The notes under the pieces were generated by a model, which saw only the letters and a program-made list of their open reading frames with translations, did no database searches and was not told where the DNA came from. A stretch of 64,000 bases of DNA, taken from Symbiodinium natans (lineage: Eukaryota; Sar; Dinophyceae; Suessiales; Symbiodiniaceae). Below are positions 55,254 to 62,776 of the stretch, in pieces (the first letter of the stretch is position 1; each line of letters begins with the position of its first letter). The stretch covers positions 312,001 to 376,000 of the forward strand of contig CAJNDS010002397.1 in NCBI GenBank assembly GCA_905221605.1, written 5' to 3'. Position numbers and translations under genes: made by a program.

Positions 55254-57451
55254 GAGCATGTGAGCAGGACGTCATGTGCATTTCTGACACGAGTGAATTT
55301 GCGTTAGGAACAGTCATGTCTTGTTGTAGGAACAGTCTTCATGCAGGAAACATGTGTGCATTTGAAGTAGGAACCGTTTGTGCAGAGAGAGTAGGAACAG
55401 GAAATTCGCCGCATTCCGAGTGCAACAGTCAAGCTGTAGAAGTAGAGCAGGAACACTGTAGAGAGCCCAGTAGAAAAGCCAGGAAACCTGTAGCCATGAG
55501 TGGCACTGGAGAAGACGCCAGCTTCAACCAGTTGGCGCAGGAACTACGTGAGATCCTGGAAACGACGCGCCAGGAACGCAGCGAGTCCATGGAGAGTGTC
55601 TCCATCTCTTTGCAGGAAAGCAGCATGAACATGAGTCGTTTGGCAGAGGAGAGCCAAGCAACCCAGAAGCTCCTGTCCGACTACAAGAAGGAAACAGAAG
55701 AGATCAAGAACATCGTGAAGGAGATCAAGCAAAATGAAGCAGAAGCCAAAGACGAGGTGAAGGAGATCGTCAAAGACTTGAAGGAAAGAATCGAAAGCCT
55801 TGAAGATTTCGTGAAGTGGTACACCCAGGAAGAAGAAGAAGAGGAAGAAGACAACGAGGAGAACGACGCGGAGAAGGAAAGAAAGGACAGAGAACTGGAA
55901 GCAGAACTTCGTCGTGAAGGGCATCTTCAGGAAACTACATCGTGGACTACCTCATCTACCAGTTCGAAAGGAAAGCAGGAAGGAAAAGATGAAGCTACAT
56001 CGTGGACTACGCCGACTACAAGTTCGAAAGAAGGAAAGGAAGAAGCTACATCGTGGACTACCTCATCTACCAGTTCGAAGGAAAAGCAGGAAGGAAAGGA
56101 AGAAGCTACATCGTGGACTACCTCATCTACCAGTTCGAAGGAAAAGCAGGAAGGAAAGGATGAAGCTACATCGTGGACTACCTCAACTACAAGTTCGAAA
56201 GGAGGAAAGAACAAGGAAGAGGAAGCCGAGAGCATCACCGAGAAGATCCGCCGAATCAACGAGGAGATCCAAAGGAAAGCAGAAGAGTCAAAAGACAAGG
56301 AAAGCGATTTCGAGTACCCACGCGATTTTTCGTCCGAGTGGAAGTTCTACACCGAGAATGGCTCGATTTACCGCCAGCACTACGTGACGCAGGAAAAGAT
56401 TTGGTGCGACTACGACTACGCCTACAAGCACGAGAAAGGAAAAGGAAAGAACAAGAAGAAGAAAGGCCACGCAGGAGAAGAAGAAGGAAAGACAAGCTCA
56501 GGATCAGGAGGACAGCAGCCGCTGTCAAAGGAAAAAGAAGAGGAGCTGAAGGCAAAGTTGAGGAAGACCTTAGAAGCAGCAGCAGAGGAGAACGATAGGA
56601 GACTTGAGCAGGAAAGGCAAGCCAAGGAGGAAGAAGCGAAGGCAGCAGCAGCAAAAGCACAGGCAGACAAAGAAGCACGAGAGGCAGCAGCCAAGCAAGC
56701 AAAGGAAGCACAGGAAGCAAAGGAAGCACAGGAAGCAAAGGAAGCACAGGCAGCAAAGGAAGCCAAGGAAGCAAAAGCAGCAGCAGTCAAGGCGAAGGAA
56801 GAAGAGGAAAGGCACAGGAAGAATGCAGCAGCCCAAGCAGCAGCAGCAGAGAAGGAAGCAGAAGCAAGGAAGGAGCTCGAGGAAGCAGTCCTCTTGCTTA
56901 TGCAGGAAAGGGAGAAGGACAAGGAAAGGATTGAAAGGCTCGAGAAGGCACTCAGCCAAAGAGGAAGCGATGCAGGATCAACAACAGAAGAGGAGAGCCG
57001 CAGCCCAGCAAAGGAAAAGGAGGAGCCAGAGAAGAAGGAGCCAAAGGAAAAGAAGGAGAAGGAAGACCCAGAGGTGAAGGAAAAAGGACCATACTCGCCG
57101 AGGAGCTACGTGAAAGGCTCAGGAAAAGACAATACAAGGAACAGCTACGCCGTCTTCCACTACCAGGAAAAGTTCTACCAGTGGAAGTGGAACAACGATA
57201 GCCAGTACTGGTACTTCTTCGATTCAGAAGGAAAAAGTCCCGGTGAAGGAAAATGGGTGAAGCAGCACAAGGACAAGAACGGCAGGAAAGTTTGCGACGA
57301 GCAGTTCAAGAAGTTCGAGAAGTTCATGGAGGAGAACGGAAAAGGAAAAGGAAAAGACAAAGGCCAGGAGAAAGGAGAAGAAGGAAAAGGAAGCAGCAGC
57401 AGCAACAAGGACGTCGACGACGGCTACTACGAGATCACAAGCTTTTCGTGA
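55250..57451 (+). CDS. Copia ORF3: charged coiled-coil protein of unknown function
   Basis: The start ATG 55250 overlaps the ORF2 stop as ATGA. The roughly 733-residue product begins with a Cys-containing region, followed by a long helix-forming segment (LLSDYKKETEEIKNIVKEIK...) and an acidic run of E. Five near-perfect repeats carry ATSWTTSSTSSKEKQEGKEE (55937-56215). An aromatic mini-domain reads EWKFYTENGSIYRQHYVTQE. A very long A/K/E coiled coil (KEAQEAKEAQ) leads to a second aromatic mini-domain, FHYQEKFYQWKWNNDSQYWY. The tail is KGKGKDKGQEKGEEGKG. There is no signal peptide or membrane helix, so it is not envelope-like. Extra ORFs after pol are known in some copia lineages; this one I do not recognise. 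The G/K tail echoes the gag linker. Confidence 0.85.
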   Translation: MRACEQDVMCISDTSEFALGTVMSCCRNSLHAGNMCAFEVGTVCAERVGTGNSPHSECNSQAVEVEQEHCREPSRKARKPVAMSGTGEDASFNQLAQELREILETTRQERSESMESVSISLQESSMNMSRLAEESQATQKLLSDYKKETEEIKNIVKEIKQNEAEAKDEVKEIVKDLKERIESLEDFVKWYTQEEEEEEEDNEENDAEKERKDRELEAELRREGHLQETTSWTTSSTSSKGKQEGKDEATSWTTPTTSSKEGKEEATSWTTSSTSSKEKQEGKEEATSWTTSSTSSKEKQEGKDEATSWTTSTTSSKGGKNKEEEAESITEKIRRINEEIQRKAEESKDKESDFEYPRDFSSEWKFYTENGSIYRQHYVTQEKIWCDYDYAYKHEKGKGKNKKKKGHAGEEEGKTSSGSGGQQPLSKEKEEELKAKLRKTLEAAAEENDRRLEQERQAKEEEAKAAAAKAQADKEAREAAAKQAKEAQEAKEAQEAKEAQAAKEAKEAKAAAVKAKEEEERHRKNAAAQAAAAEKEAEARKELEEAVLLLMQEREKDKERIERLEKALSQRGSDAGSTTEEESRSPAKEKEEPEKKEPKEKKEKEDPEVKEKGPYSPRSYVKGSGKDNTRNSYAVFHYQEKFYQWKWNNDSQYWYFFDSEGKSPGEGKWVKQHKDKNGRKVCDEQFKKFEKFMEENGKGKGKDKGQEKGEEGKGSSSSNKDVDDGYYEITSFS
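55937..56215 (+). repeat. Coding tandem repeat in copia ORF3, five units
   Basis: Units of about 48-60 bp start GCTACATCGTGGACTACCTC and end in AGTTCGAA plus a Lys/Glu/Gly spacer of variable length. All units stay in frame. Confidence 0.9.
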
Positions 57452-57742
57452 AAAGGAAAGTGAGCTTGGCAGTGAGAGCAGAAAGGATGGTGTATCCGTC
57501 CTAGCTCCAGGAAAGTTTTCTTTTGCAGTTTGTTTCAGGATGATGATCCAAGTAAGGTAGGAACAGCAGCGTTTTGTTTTGTACAGGATAGTAGACATTT
57601 CGTTTGAAGGAAATGTGAGCGAACTTGGAGAGATTCGCCAGTGGACTTGAAAGAGTCTGCGTTGAGGAAAGAGTTTCAAACACTTGTGTGTGTTCAGGAA
57701 AGAGAGTCGAAGCCAGCTTAGTCTACGACTTTCACTAACTTC

Positions 57743-57752
57743 GAAGGCGGGG
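57743..57752 (+). other. Polypurine tract
   Basis: GAAGGCGGGG abuts the 3' LTR, the expected site for plus-strand priming. The 290 bases between ORF3 and this tract hold no ORF but five AGGAA pentamers. Confidence 0.75.
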
Positions 57753-57943
57753 TGTTAAACATTCCAGCCTAGTAGGAACACACTGTTGTATGTGTAGAAG
57801 AATGCACAGATTGAGCCAGGAACCAACTTTGTGGCCCAGGCTCAAAGGAGTGACAGGACAGAAACCACAGCAGAGCGGTGAAGCGAAAAGTGAGCCGCAG
57901 TGGTGGTTTAGGAAACCCTTTTAGGAAAGCCCGTTCTTTAACA
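57753..57943 (+). repeat. Copia 3' LTR
   Basis: 191 bp, identical to the 5' LTR by eye, followed by the AGGTG target duplicate. Confidence 0.98.
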
Positions 57944-57948
57944 AGGTG

Positions 57949-58697
57949 ACAGGTGCAAACTCACTGCACTATGGACGAATGTTCGAGATTTGTCCGTCCT
58001 CGGCATGTTGTGCGACCCCAGCTTGGGACACAAGCACAAAGCCTGGGGTCGTTTGGACAACGGCTCTTGGGCGACGTCAGCAGAGACTGCGTATCCCCGC
58101 AAGCTGTGTAGGCAATGGGCCGCGGCCTTGTTAGGGGTTGCCATCTCCCAGGGTTATAGCGCGTCTGACGCCTCAGGTGCCAGGGCTAACCCAGTGGCTT
58201 CAACTAGGGCCCGCCTACGCGCCGCTTTAGGCTTCTTACCCAAGTCCTCCCTGCTGCCGCCGCAGGTCAATCCTCTCCAAAAGTCCGAATGGGTGCAGTT
58301 GCCCCCAGAGCTCGACATGGCAGCGTGCGTGCCGGGTGCCTCTGCAGAGCGCCTCACGGGGGTCAAAAATAGTCAGGTTGTGTCCATTCGGAGGCAGGGT
58401 GGCAGTTGGTGGGCTAGCGTGGCAGAGCCGGTGCAACCACAGGAGTTTCTTCGCCGGGCTGCAAACTCTGTGCACCCGGCGGAATGCCGGCCCCCACTGC
58501 CAGAGCCGCTTGAGTCGGCCGTGTATCGTGCGCGCACTAGCCTGACTCAGGTGCACAGGGACAGAGTCCAGATGTTGAATTCCATGTGCCAAAGGGCAAA
58601 AGAATTGGCTCGGTCAGAGGCATCTTACAGGGCAAGAGACTTCGGCTCCTGGAAGAGCTCTTACAGTCCATTGATTTCGAGGACAAGGCTTTGGTAG
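57949..58697 (+). CDS. Methyltransferase C-terminal part and linker to RT
   Basis: This continues the frame broken at 47256. The first residues (DRCKLTALWTN) fit the conserved K.T.LWTN segment near the end of C5-methyltransferase-like domains. About 200 residues of linker follow, with a helical stretch ending QMLNSMCQRAKELARSEASY. The frame closes at 58697, inside an overlap with the next RT frame (58586-59161) one base back. A deletion or a -1 shift is needed to join them. Confidence 0.7.
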
Positions 58698-59161
58698 ATG
58701 ATCTGCGCAAAGGAATGCCGTTGACGGGCTGGCTTAGGGATAGTGGCCACATGCAGGCGCACGTAGTTCCCCCACTTTTGACCAAGGACGAGCTCCTTAA
58801 ACAGGCCCCTGCCCGCAACAGAGAAATTTGGGACATGACTGGGCCCTCCGGTGACTCGACACTGGATGAGGCCCTCTGGCGCAAAACCTGCGAAGACGTG
58901 GACAACGGGTGGGCTTTCTTGTTGCCGCCATCTGATGCCCCCCCTGCAGAAGGGGCCCTCAGCAGGCGTTTCGCAGTCACCCAGGGTGACCGCGTCAGGG
59001 CCATTGACGATTTTAGTGTCTCCAGGATCAACGACACAGTCGGAAGTCAGGACAAAATCACAGTCATGACTTCCGGTGACACAGTTGCCTTAAGGCGTTT
59101 CTTAGGTCTCCGCAGGTGCCCGCCAGAGCTCGCAAACTGCTGGGCAGATGCTTTGACTTAA
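58586..59161 (+). CDS. DIRS-type reverse transcriptase, fingers region
   Basis: The frame carries SRRFAVTQGDRVRAIDDFSV followed by SRINDTVG; the R.IDDFS.S..N box is the hallmark of DIRS-group RT fingers. Upstream LLEELLQSIDFEDKALVDDL is helical. It has no plausible own start and needs a frame change from the preceding linker. It ends at 59161 just after RRFLGLRRCP; the palm continues in the overlapping frame from about 59116. Confidence 0.75.
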   Translation: MPKGKRIGSVRGILQGKRLRLLEELLQSIDFEDKALVDDLRKGMPLTGWLRDSGHMQAHVVPPLLTKDELLKQAPARNREIWDMTGPSGDSTLDEALWRKTCEDVDNGWAFLLPPSDAPPAEGALSRRFAVTQGDRVRAIDDFSVSRINDTVGSQDKITVMTSGDTVALRRFLGLRRCPPELANCWADALT

Positions 59162-60354
59162 AGTCAGCGTATCGTCAGCTAGCAGTCTCGCCGCAGGACA
59201 TGGATGTAGCGCGTGTTGCAGTATGGAACCCAGTTGCCAAAAGGGTTGAGGTCCTGCAGCTCAGGGCACTCCCGTTTGGAGCGTCCGCCAGTGTCTGGGG
59301 GTTCATAAGATTGGCTCTCGCCTTATGGGCTGCAGGAACCCAGTTGCTGTGCATTCCGTGGACCACTTTCTACGATGACTACTCAGTAGTCACCCTGGAA
59401 GAGGATGTCAGAAGTCTGCAAGCCTCAGTCTTCTTGTTTTTCCAGTTGCTAGGGTGGAAAGTAGCCACCGACGGGGGCAAGGCGTCTCCCTTCTGCCAGG
59501 TCTTTCAGTCCCTGGGTGTGGTTTTTGACTTGACAAAGGCACCCCAAAGAACTGTACTTGTCTCCAACACAGAATCCAGGCGCATTGAGGTGCGTCGCTG
59601 GTGTAAGGAAACGCTAGACAGGGGAACTCTGGCCCCAGCCGAGTGCCTTGCCTTTGCCTCCAGGGTTCGTTGGCTAGAGGCGCAGACGCATGGTCGGCTT
59701 GGCATGGTCGCGCTAAGGGTCCTCCTCAACCATGCCAGCCCAGCAAAGGACTCACGCAGAGTCGCTATGTCAAGCAGGTTGCGTTGGGCAGTATCTTGGA
59801 TCTTGCACAGTGTGCCCTCAGCACCGCCCAGGGCCTTTGAGATTCAGGCACGCAAGAAGTTTTTGGTGTTCACCGACGGAGCAGTTGAGGAAGGCATTGC
59901 CTCCGTAGGGGGAGTGCTCTGCAGCGCTCGTGCGCTGCCCATTGCTTACTTCGGTGCTAAGGTTCCACAGTCGGTGACCGAGGCTTGGCGTGCCTGTGGT
60001 ACGGAGCACCCAGTGTTTCAAGCAGAATTGCTTGCCGTGCTGCTTGCAGCTCACTTGTGGGGAGGGGCCCTCGCAGGGAATCTGTGCACGTGCTTCGTGG
60101 ACAACGAGGCCGTCAAGCACTCTCTGATTCGAGGATCCGCCTTCCCAGATTCCAACCAGCTGCTACTGGAGAATTTCCTTTCCCAGGAATCGTCTCTAGG
60201 GACACACTTCTGGTTCTGCAGGGTACCCAGCCCGTGCAACCCGGCAGATGCGCCGAGCAGGGGGTTGTTCCCGCAGTGGCTGGCTTGTGCCAAGCGTGAA
60301 GAAGTCCATGGGGATTTTGTGGAAGCTTTGGCCCTCAGCCAGCTGGGCTTCTAG
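59116..60354 (+). CDS. DIRS-type reverse transcriptase palm and RNase H
   Basis: RT motif A is CFDLKSAYRQLAVSP, motif B-like sequence is LPFGASASVWGF, and the catalytic box is FYDDYSVV (F-x-D-D). RNase H follows with FTDGAVEEGIASVGG, ELLAVLLAAHLWGG, CFVDNEAVKHS and NPADAPSRG, giving the usual acidic residues. The protein makes element cDNA and removes RNA. It enters through a frame change near 59110 and stops at TAG 60352-60354, 6 bases before B1. Confidence 0.88.
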   Translation: MPARARKLLGRCFDLKSAYRQLAVSPQDMDVARVAVWNPVAKRVEVLQLRALPFGASASVWGFIRLALALWAAGTQLLCIPWTTFYDDYSVVTLEEDVRSLQASVFLFFQLLGWKVATDGGKASPFCQVFQSLGVVFDLTKAPQRTVLVSNTESRRIEVRRWCKETLDRGTLAPAECLAFASRVRWLEAQTHGRLGMVALRVLLNHASPAKDSRRVAMSSRLRWAVSWILHSVPSAPPRAFEIQARKKFLVFTDGAVEEGIASVGGVLCSARALPIAYFGAKVPQSVTEAWRACGTEHPVFQAELLAVLLAAHLWGGALAGNLCTCFVDNEAVKHSLIRGSAFPDSNQLLLENFLSQESSLGTHFWFCRVPSPCNPADAPSRGLFPQWLACAKREEVHGDFVEALALSQLGF

Positions 60355-60360
60355 GAACGT

Positions 60361-60616
60361 GGGGCATAAGGGCCCAGCGGCCTCGGGCCATTTGTGCTTT
60401 TGCTCTGACAGTCCTGCAGGCGCCTCAGGTCCAATTGTGGAACCAGGGCATCGGGAGCTTGCAACATGGACAGGAGCCCAGGCTCCCAGTTCCCGATGCA
60501 GTACAGGTGCAGGAGCTTTCCAAAGTCGGATTGCCGGCTAGTGCCGTGCAGCTTTGCCCCACGGCGTGAAAAGTGCTTCTGCGCCGCTTCTCTTCAGTAA
60601 GAGTTCGTGACACATG
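60361..60616 (+). repeat. Split direct repeat B1
   Basis: 256 bp from GGGGCATAAGGG to GACACATG, one mismatch to B2 (A at 60561). Its last three bases are shared with A2. No gene is visible in it. Confidence 0.93.
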
Positions 60617-60687
60617 TTGCTTGTACTTGTACGAGCCTATGTGTCCTTGAACTCGTGCCATTTTGGCTCTAGCGCCAAAATTTTCAG
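60614..60687 (+). repeat. Split direct repeat A2
   Basis: 74 bp matching A1 with one difference. It carries GCCATTTTGGCTC, 13 bases identical to the dinoflagellate spliced leader, and the TTTTGGC/GCCAAAA inverted repeat. The recombinase start codon is 19 bases downstream. Confidence 0.93.
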
Positions 60688-60705
60688 CCCACCCTCCACT
60701 CCCTA

Positions 60706-62529
60706 ATGAAGCGACTTGAGGTCGATCCGTTGTTGGACCTGACAGGTTCCTTTGGACCTATCAGGTCAGGTAGGGCCCAGTTGCGTCAGCCATGGGAAGA
60801 AGGAACTTTTGCTTTTTTGTCTCAGAGCCCAAGCATTTTGAGAGAAGTGCAGGAGGATCTGTTCGAGCTGCCTGCGCATGTGCCGCGGCCACTGGTCGCA
60901 GTAACTGCTCAGGCAGTCGCAGTGCCGGCCCCTTTCAGGGCGCCGCCGTTAAGGTGTGCTCACACAGGATGGCAGGCTTCCAGGGCGCGTGAAGAGCGCC
61001 AAGTGGCACTTAGCAAGTGGAGCGCTTTGATTAGGCAGGCGCCCCATTTCTTCAGTATTCAGGTGCTCCACTTTGTCATGAACCAAGACAATAGGGTCGA
61101 GTTGGGCAACTTGGAGGTGATATTCTGTCGCAAGGCCACCAACGCGTTGCTCAGCAGAGCCGGCGCACTGAAGAAACTGGTGGTTTGGGGGGTCTTTCGT
61201 TTTCCCATGGAAGCCTTGTCTGAGCCGCTGCTTTTTCTCTTTATGCAGGAGCTTAAAGACAAGGGCGCTTCAGCCAGTGCGGGTCATTCAGTCTTGCAGG
61301 CGCTGGCCTTTTGTCATGGGCTCCTTGGCTTAGCAGTTGCTCTTGACAGTCTTCGCAGCCCAAGAGTGACGGGCATGGCTCACCTGCAGTTGCAAAACAA
61401 AAGGCCTCCTAAGCAGGCGCAACCGCTGACAGTGCAGGAGGTGCGTTGGCTAGAGCAGGCGGCCGCGCAGGACCCGCAGTCCTACGAGAGCCTTTTGGCA
61501 GGAGGATTGTGTTTCATGTTATTTGCCAGGGCGCGACACAGCGATGCGTGCAGAGCCAAAGATCTAGCTTTCGACTTCGGTGCTAGGACTTTCACAACTG
61601 GTTACGTGGAATGCGCAGTTCTCAACCCCAAGCAATCTGGAGCAGCCAGTCAGGGCAACAGGCTGCTGCCTATGGCGGCACCGGTACTAGGTCTTGAGGA
61701 GCGACCTTGGGCACTCAGTTGGATGTCGGCCAGACAGGCTTGGGGTTTGACCTGCGCCGGTGACCTAGCTGACGACTTCATTCTTCCGGCCATGTCAGCC
61801 AATGGCCGCCTCTTGCAGGCCCACTTGACGAGTGCTGAGGTCACGAGGTGGCTGCACGCCATTCTCAGTCAGGACCCAAGGGCAAATCAGGATCACTTGC
61901 TCCAGCTCACGTCGCACAGCTTGAAGGTGACGCTGCTGAGCTGGACAGCAAAAGTTTTCGTTGGATGGGACAATCAGACATTGCTAGGTTACCATAGTCT
62001 TGGAGTGAACAAGAGTGCACTGAGCTACAGCAGAGACGCCCTCAGTGGTCCCCTGCGTGAGCTCGAAAAGGTGCTCACGTTGGTGCGTGCTGGCCAGTTC
62101 GATCCAGATGACACCAGGAGCGGCCGCTGGCATCCAGTCCCGCAGGCGAGCTCATCCTCAGCATCTGCAGCGTCGGCCGCTGGTGACGCCGCAGAGGCTC
62201 TGCAGCAAGCGCTCCAGGAATCCAGTGAGGGCAGTGACTCTGAGGGCTCAGTCTCCAGCAGTGGATCCGAAAACGGCCAACTGCAAGTAAACGAAGCCAC
62301 GCATCTTCTCAGTCTCATTGTGGAGTCAGGACGTTTCGCGCTCCACTCACATGCATCAAGTGGGATCACCCACGTTGTTGAGTCCGGTTTTGACCGTTTT
62401 CTTTGTGGCAGATCTGTTTACGGCCGCTATCAGGTCGTGCAAGAAGTGTCAGGACAGGATCTTAGACTTTGTTTCATTTGCAACAATGGCGCCGAGGCTA
62501 AGCTGAATGGAGCTTGGGCGGGGGCATAA
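60706..62529 (+). CDS. Tyrosine recombinase of the outer retroelement
   Basis: The 607-residue frame has the tyrosine-recombinase set in order: Arg in FARARHSDACRAKDL (about residue 275), H-x-x-K in LTSHSLKVTLLSW (about 404), a second His in LLGYHSLG, and the nucleophile Tyr in SALSYSRDAL (about 445). Lys replaces Arg in the second box, as seen in some members. The roughly 100 residues after the catalytic part are Ser/Asp/Glu-rich. It should integrate the circular cDNA intermediate in the nucleus. Start ATG 60706 follows A2; the stop TAA lies 9 bases inside B2, so B2 supplies the last codons. The frame is intact. Confidence 0.92.
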   Translation: MKRLEVDPLLDLTGSFGPIRSGRAQLRQPWEEGTFAFLSQSPSILREVQEDLFELPAHVPRPLVAVTAQAVAVPAPFRAPPLRCAHTGWQASRAREERQVALSKWSALIRQAPHFFSIQVLHFVMNQDNRVELGNLEVIFCRKATNALLSRAGALKKLVVWGVFRFPMEALSEPLLFLFMQELKDKGASASAGHSVLQALAFCHGLLGLAVALDSLRSPRVTGMAHLQLQNKRPPKQAQPLTVQEVRWLEQAAAQDPQSYESLLAGGLCFMLFARARHSDACRAKDLAFDFGARTFTTGYVECAVLNPKQSGAASQGNRLLPMAAPVLGLEERPWALSWMSARQAWGLTCAGDLADDFILPAMSANGRLLQAHLTSAEVTRWLHAILSQDPRANQDHLLQLTSHSLKVTLLSWTAKVFVGWDNQTLLGYHSLGVNKSALSYSRDALSGPLRELEKVLTLVRAGQFDPDDTRSGRWHPVPQASSSSASAASAAGDAAEALQQALQESSEGSDSEGSVSSSGSENGQLQVNEATHLLSLIVESGRFALHSHASSGITHVVESGFDRFLCGRSVYGRYQVVQEVSGQDLRLCFICNNGAEAKLNGAWAGA

Positions 62530-62776
62530 GGGCCCAGCGGCCTCGGGCCATTTGTGCTTTTGCTCTGACAGTCCTGCAGGCGCCTCAGGTCCAATTGTGG
62601 AACCAGGGCATCGGGAGCTTGCAACATGGACAGGAGCCCAGGCTCCCAGTTCCCGATGCAGTACAGGTGCAGGAGCTTTCCAAAGTCGGATTGCCGGCTA
62701 GTGCCGTGCAGCTTTGCCCCGCGGCGTGAAAAGTGCTTCTGCGCCGCTTCTCTTCAGTAAGAGTTCGTGACACATG
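62521..62776 (+). repeat. Split direct repeat B2 (right end)
   Basis: 256 bp, one mismatch to B1, ending GACACATG before flanking GGAAGACATG. Confidence 0.93.

Larger units (their letters stand above)
47257..57943 (+). mobile_element. Ty1/copia LTR retrotransposon, young, with three long ORFs
   Basis: Identical 191-bp LTRs (47257-47447 and 57753-57943) begin TGTTAAA and end TTTAACA, a perfect 7-base terminal inverted repeat. The flanks carry a perfect 5-bp target duplication AGGTG (47252-47256 and 57944-57948). A tRNA-type primer site follows the 5' LTR and a purine tract precedes the 3' LTR. ORF order is gag-protease, then integrase-RT-RNase H (copia order), then a third ORF. All three frames are intact. 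Identical LTRs and intact frames mean a recent insertion, potentially still active. It lies in the methyltransferase ORF of the older element, same orientation. Confidence 0.98.
43168..62776 (+). mobile_element. DIRS/Ngaro/PAT-like tyrosine-recombinase retrotransposon, split by a copia insertion
   Basis: The borders follow from split direct repeats: A1 (43168-43241), B1 (60361-60616) joined to A2 (60614-60687), and B2 (62521-62776). A copies differ at one base in 74 and B copies at one in 256. A1, the B1/A2 joint and B2 all share ATG at the boundary. Between them lie a low-complexity ORF1, gag with a zinc motif, a methyltransferase-like domain, RT/RNase H, and a tyrosine recombinase placed between A2 and B2. 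The family has no integrase; its recombinase inserts a circular intermediate without target duplication. Without the nested copia and one target copy it would be about 8.9 kb. At least three frame changes suggest this copy may be inactive, unless some are programmed. Confidence 0.9.

Noticed and set aside
55800-57440. Minus-strand frames within copia ORF3 (Phe/Leu/Ser-rich, up to 172 codons)
   Set aside because: Antisense of a charged repetitive ORF.
55250-57451. Copia ORF3 as an envelope gene
   Set aside because: No signal peptide, membrane helix or glycoprotein-like region; it is a charged coiled-coil protein.
60706-62529. Recombinase as a stand-alone crypton
   Set aside because: It lies between split repeats shared with an RT/RNase H region that ends right at B1, so it belongs to the retroelement.
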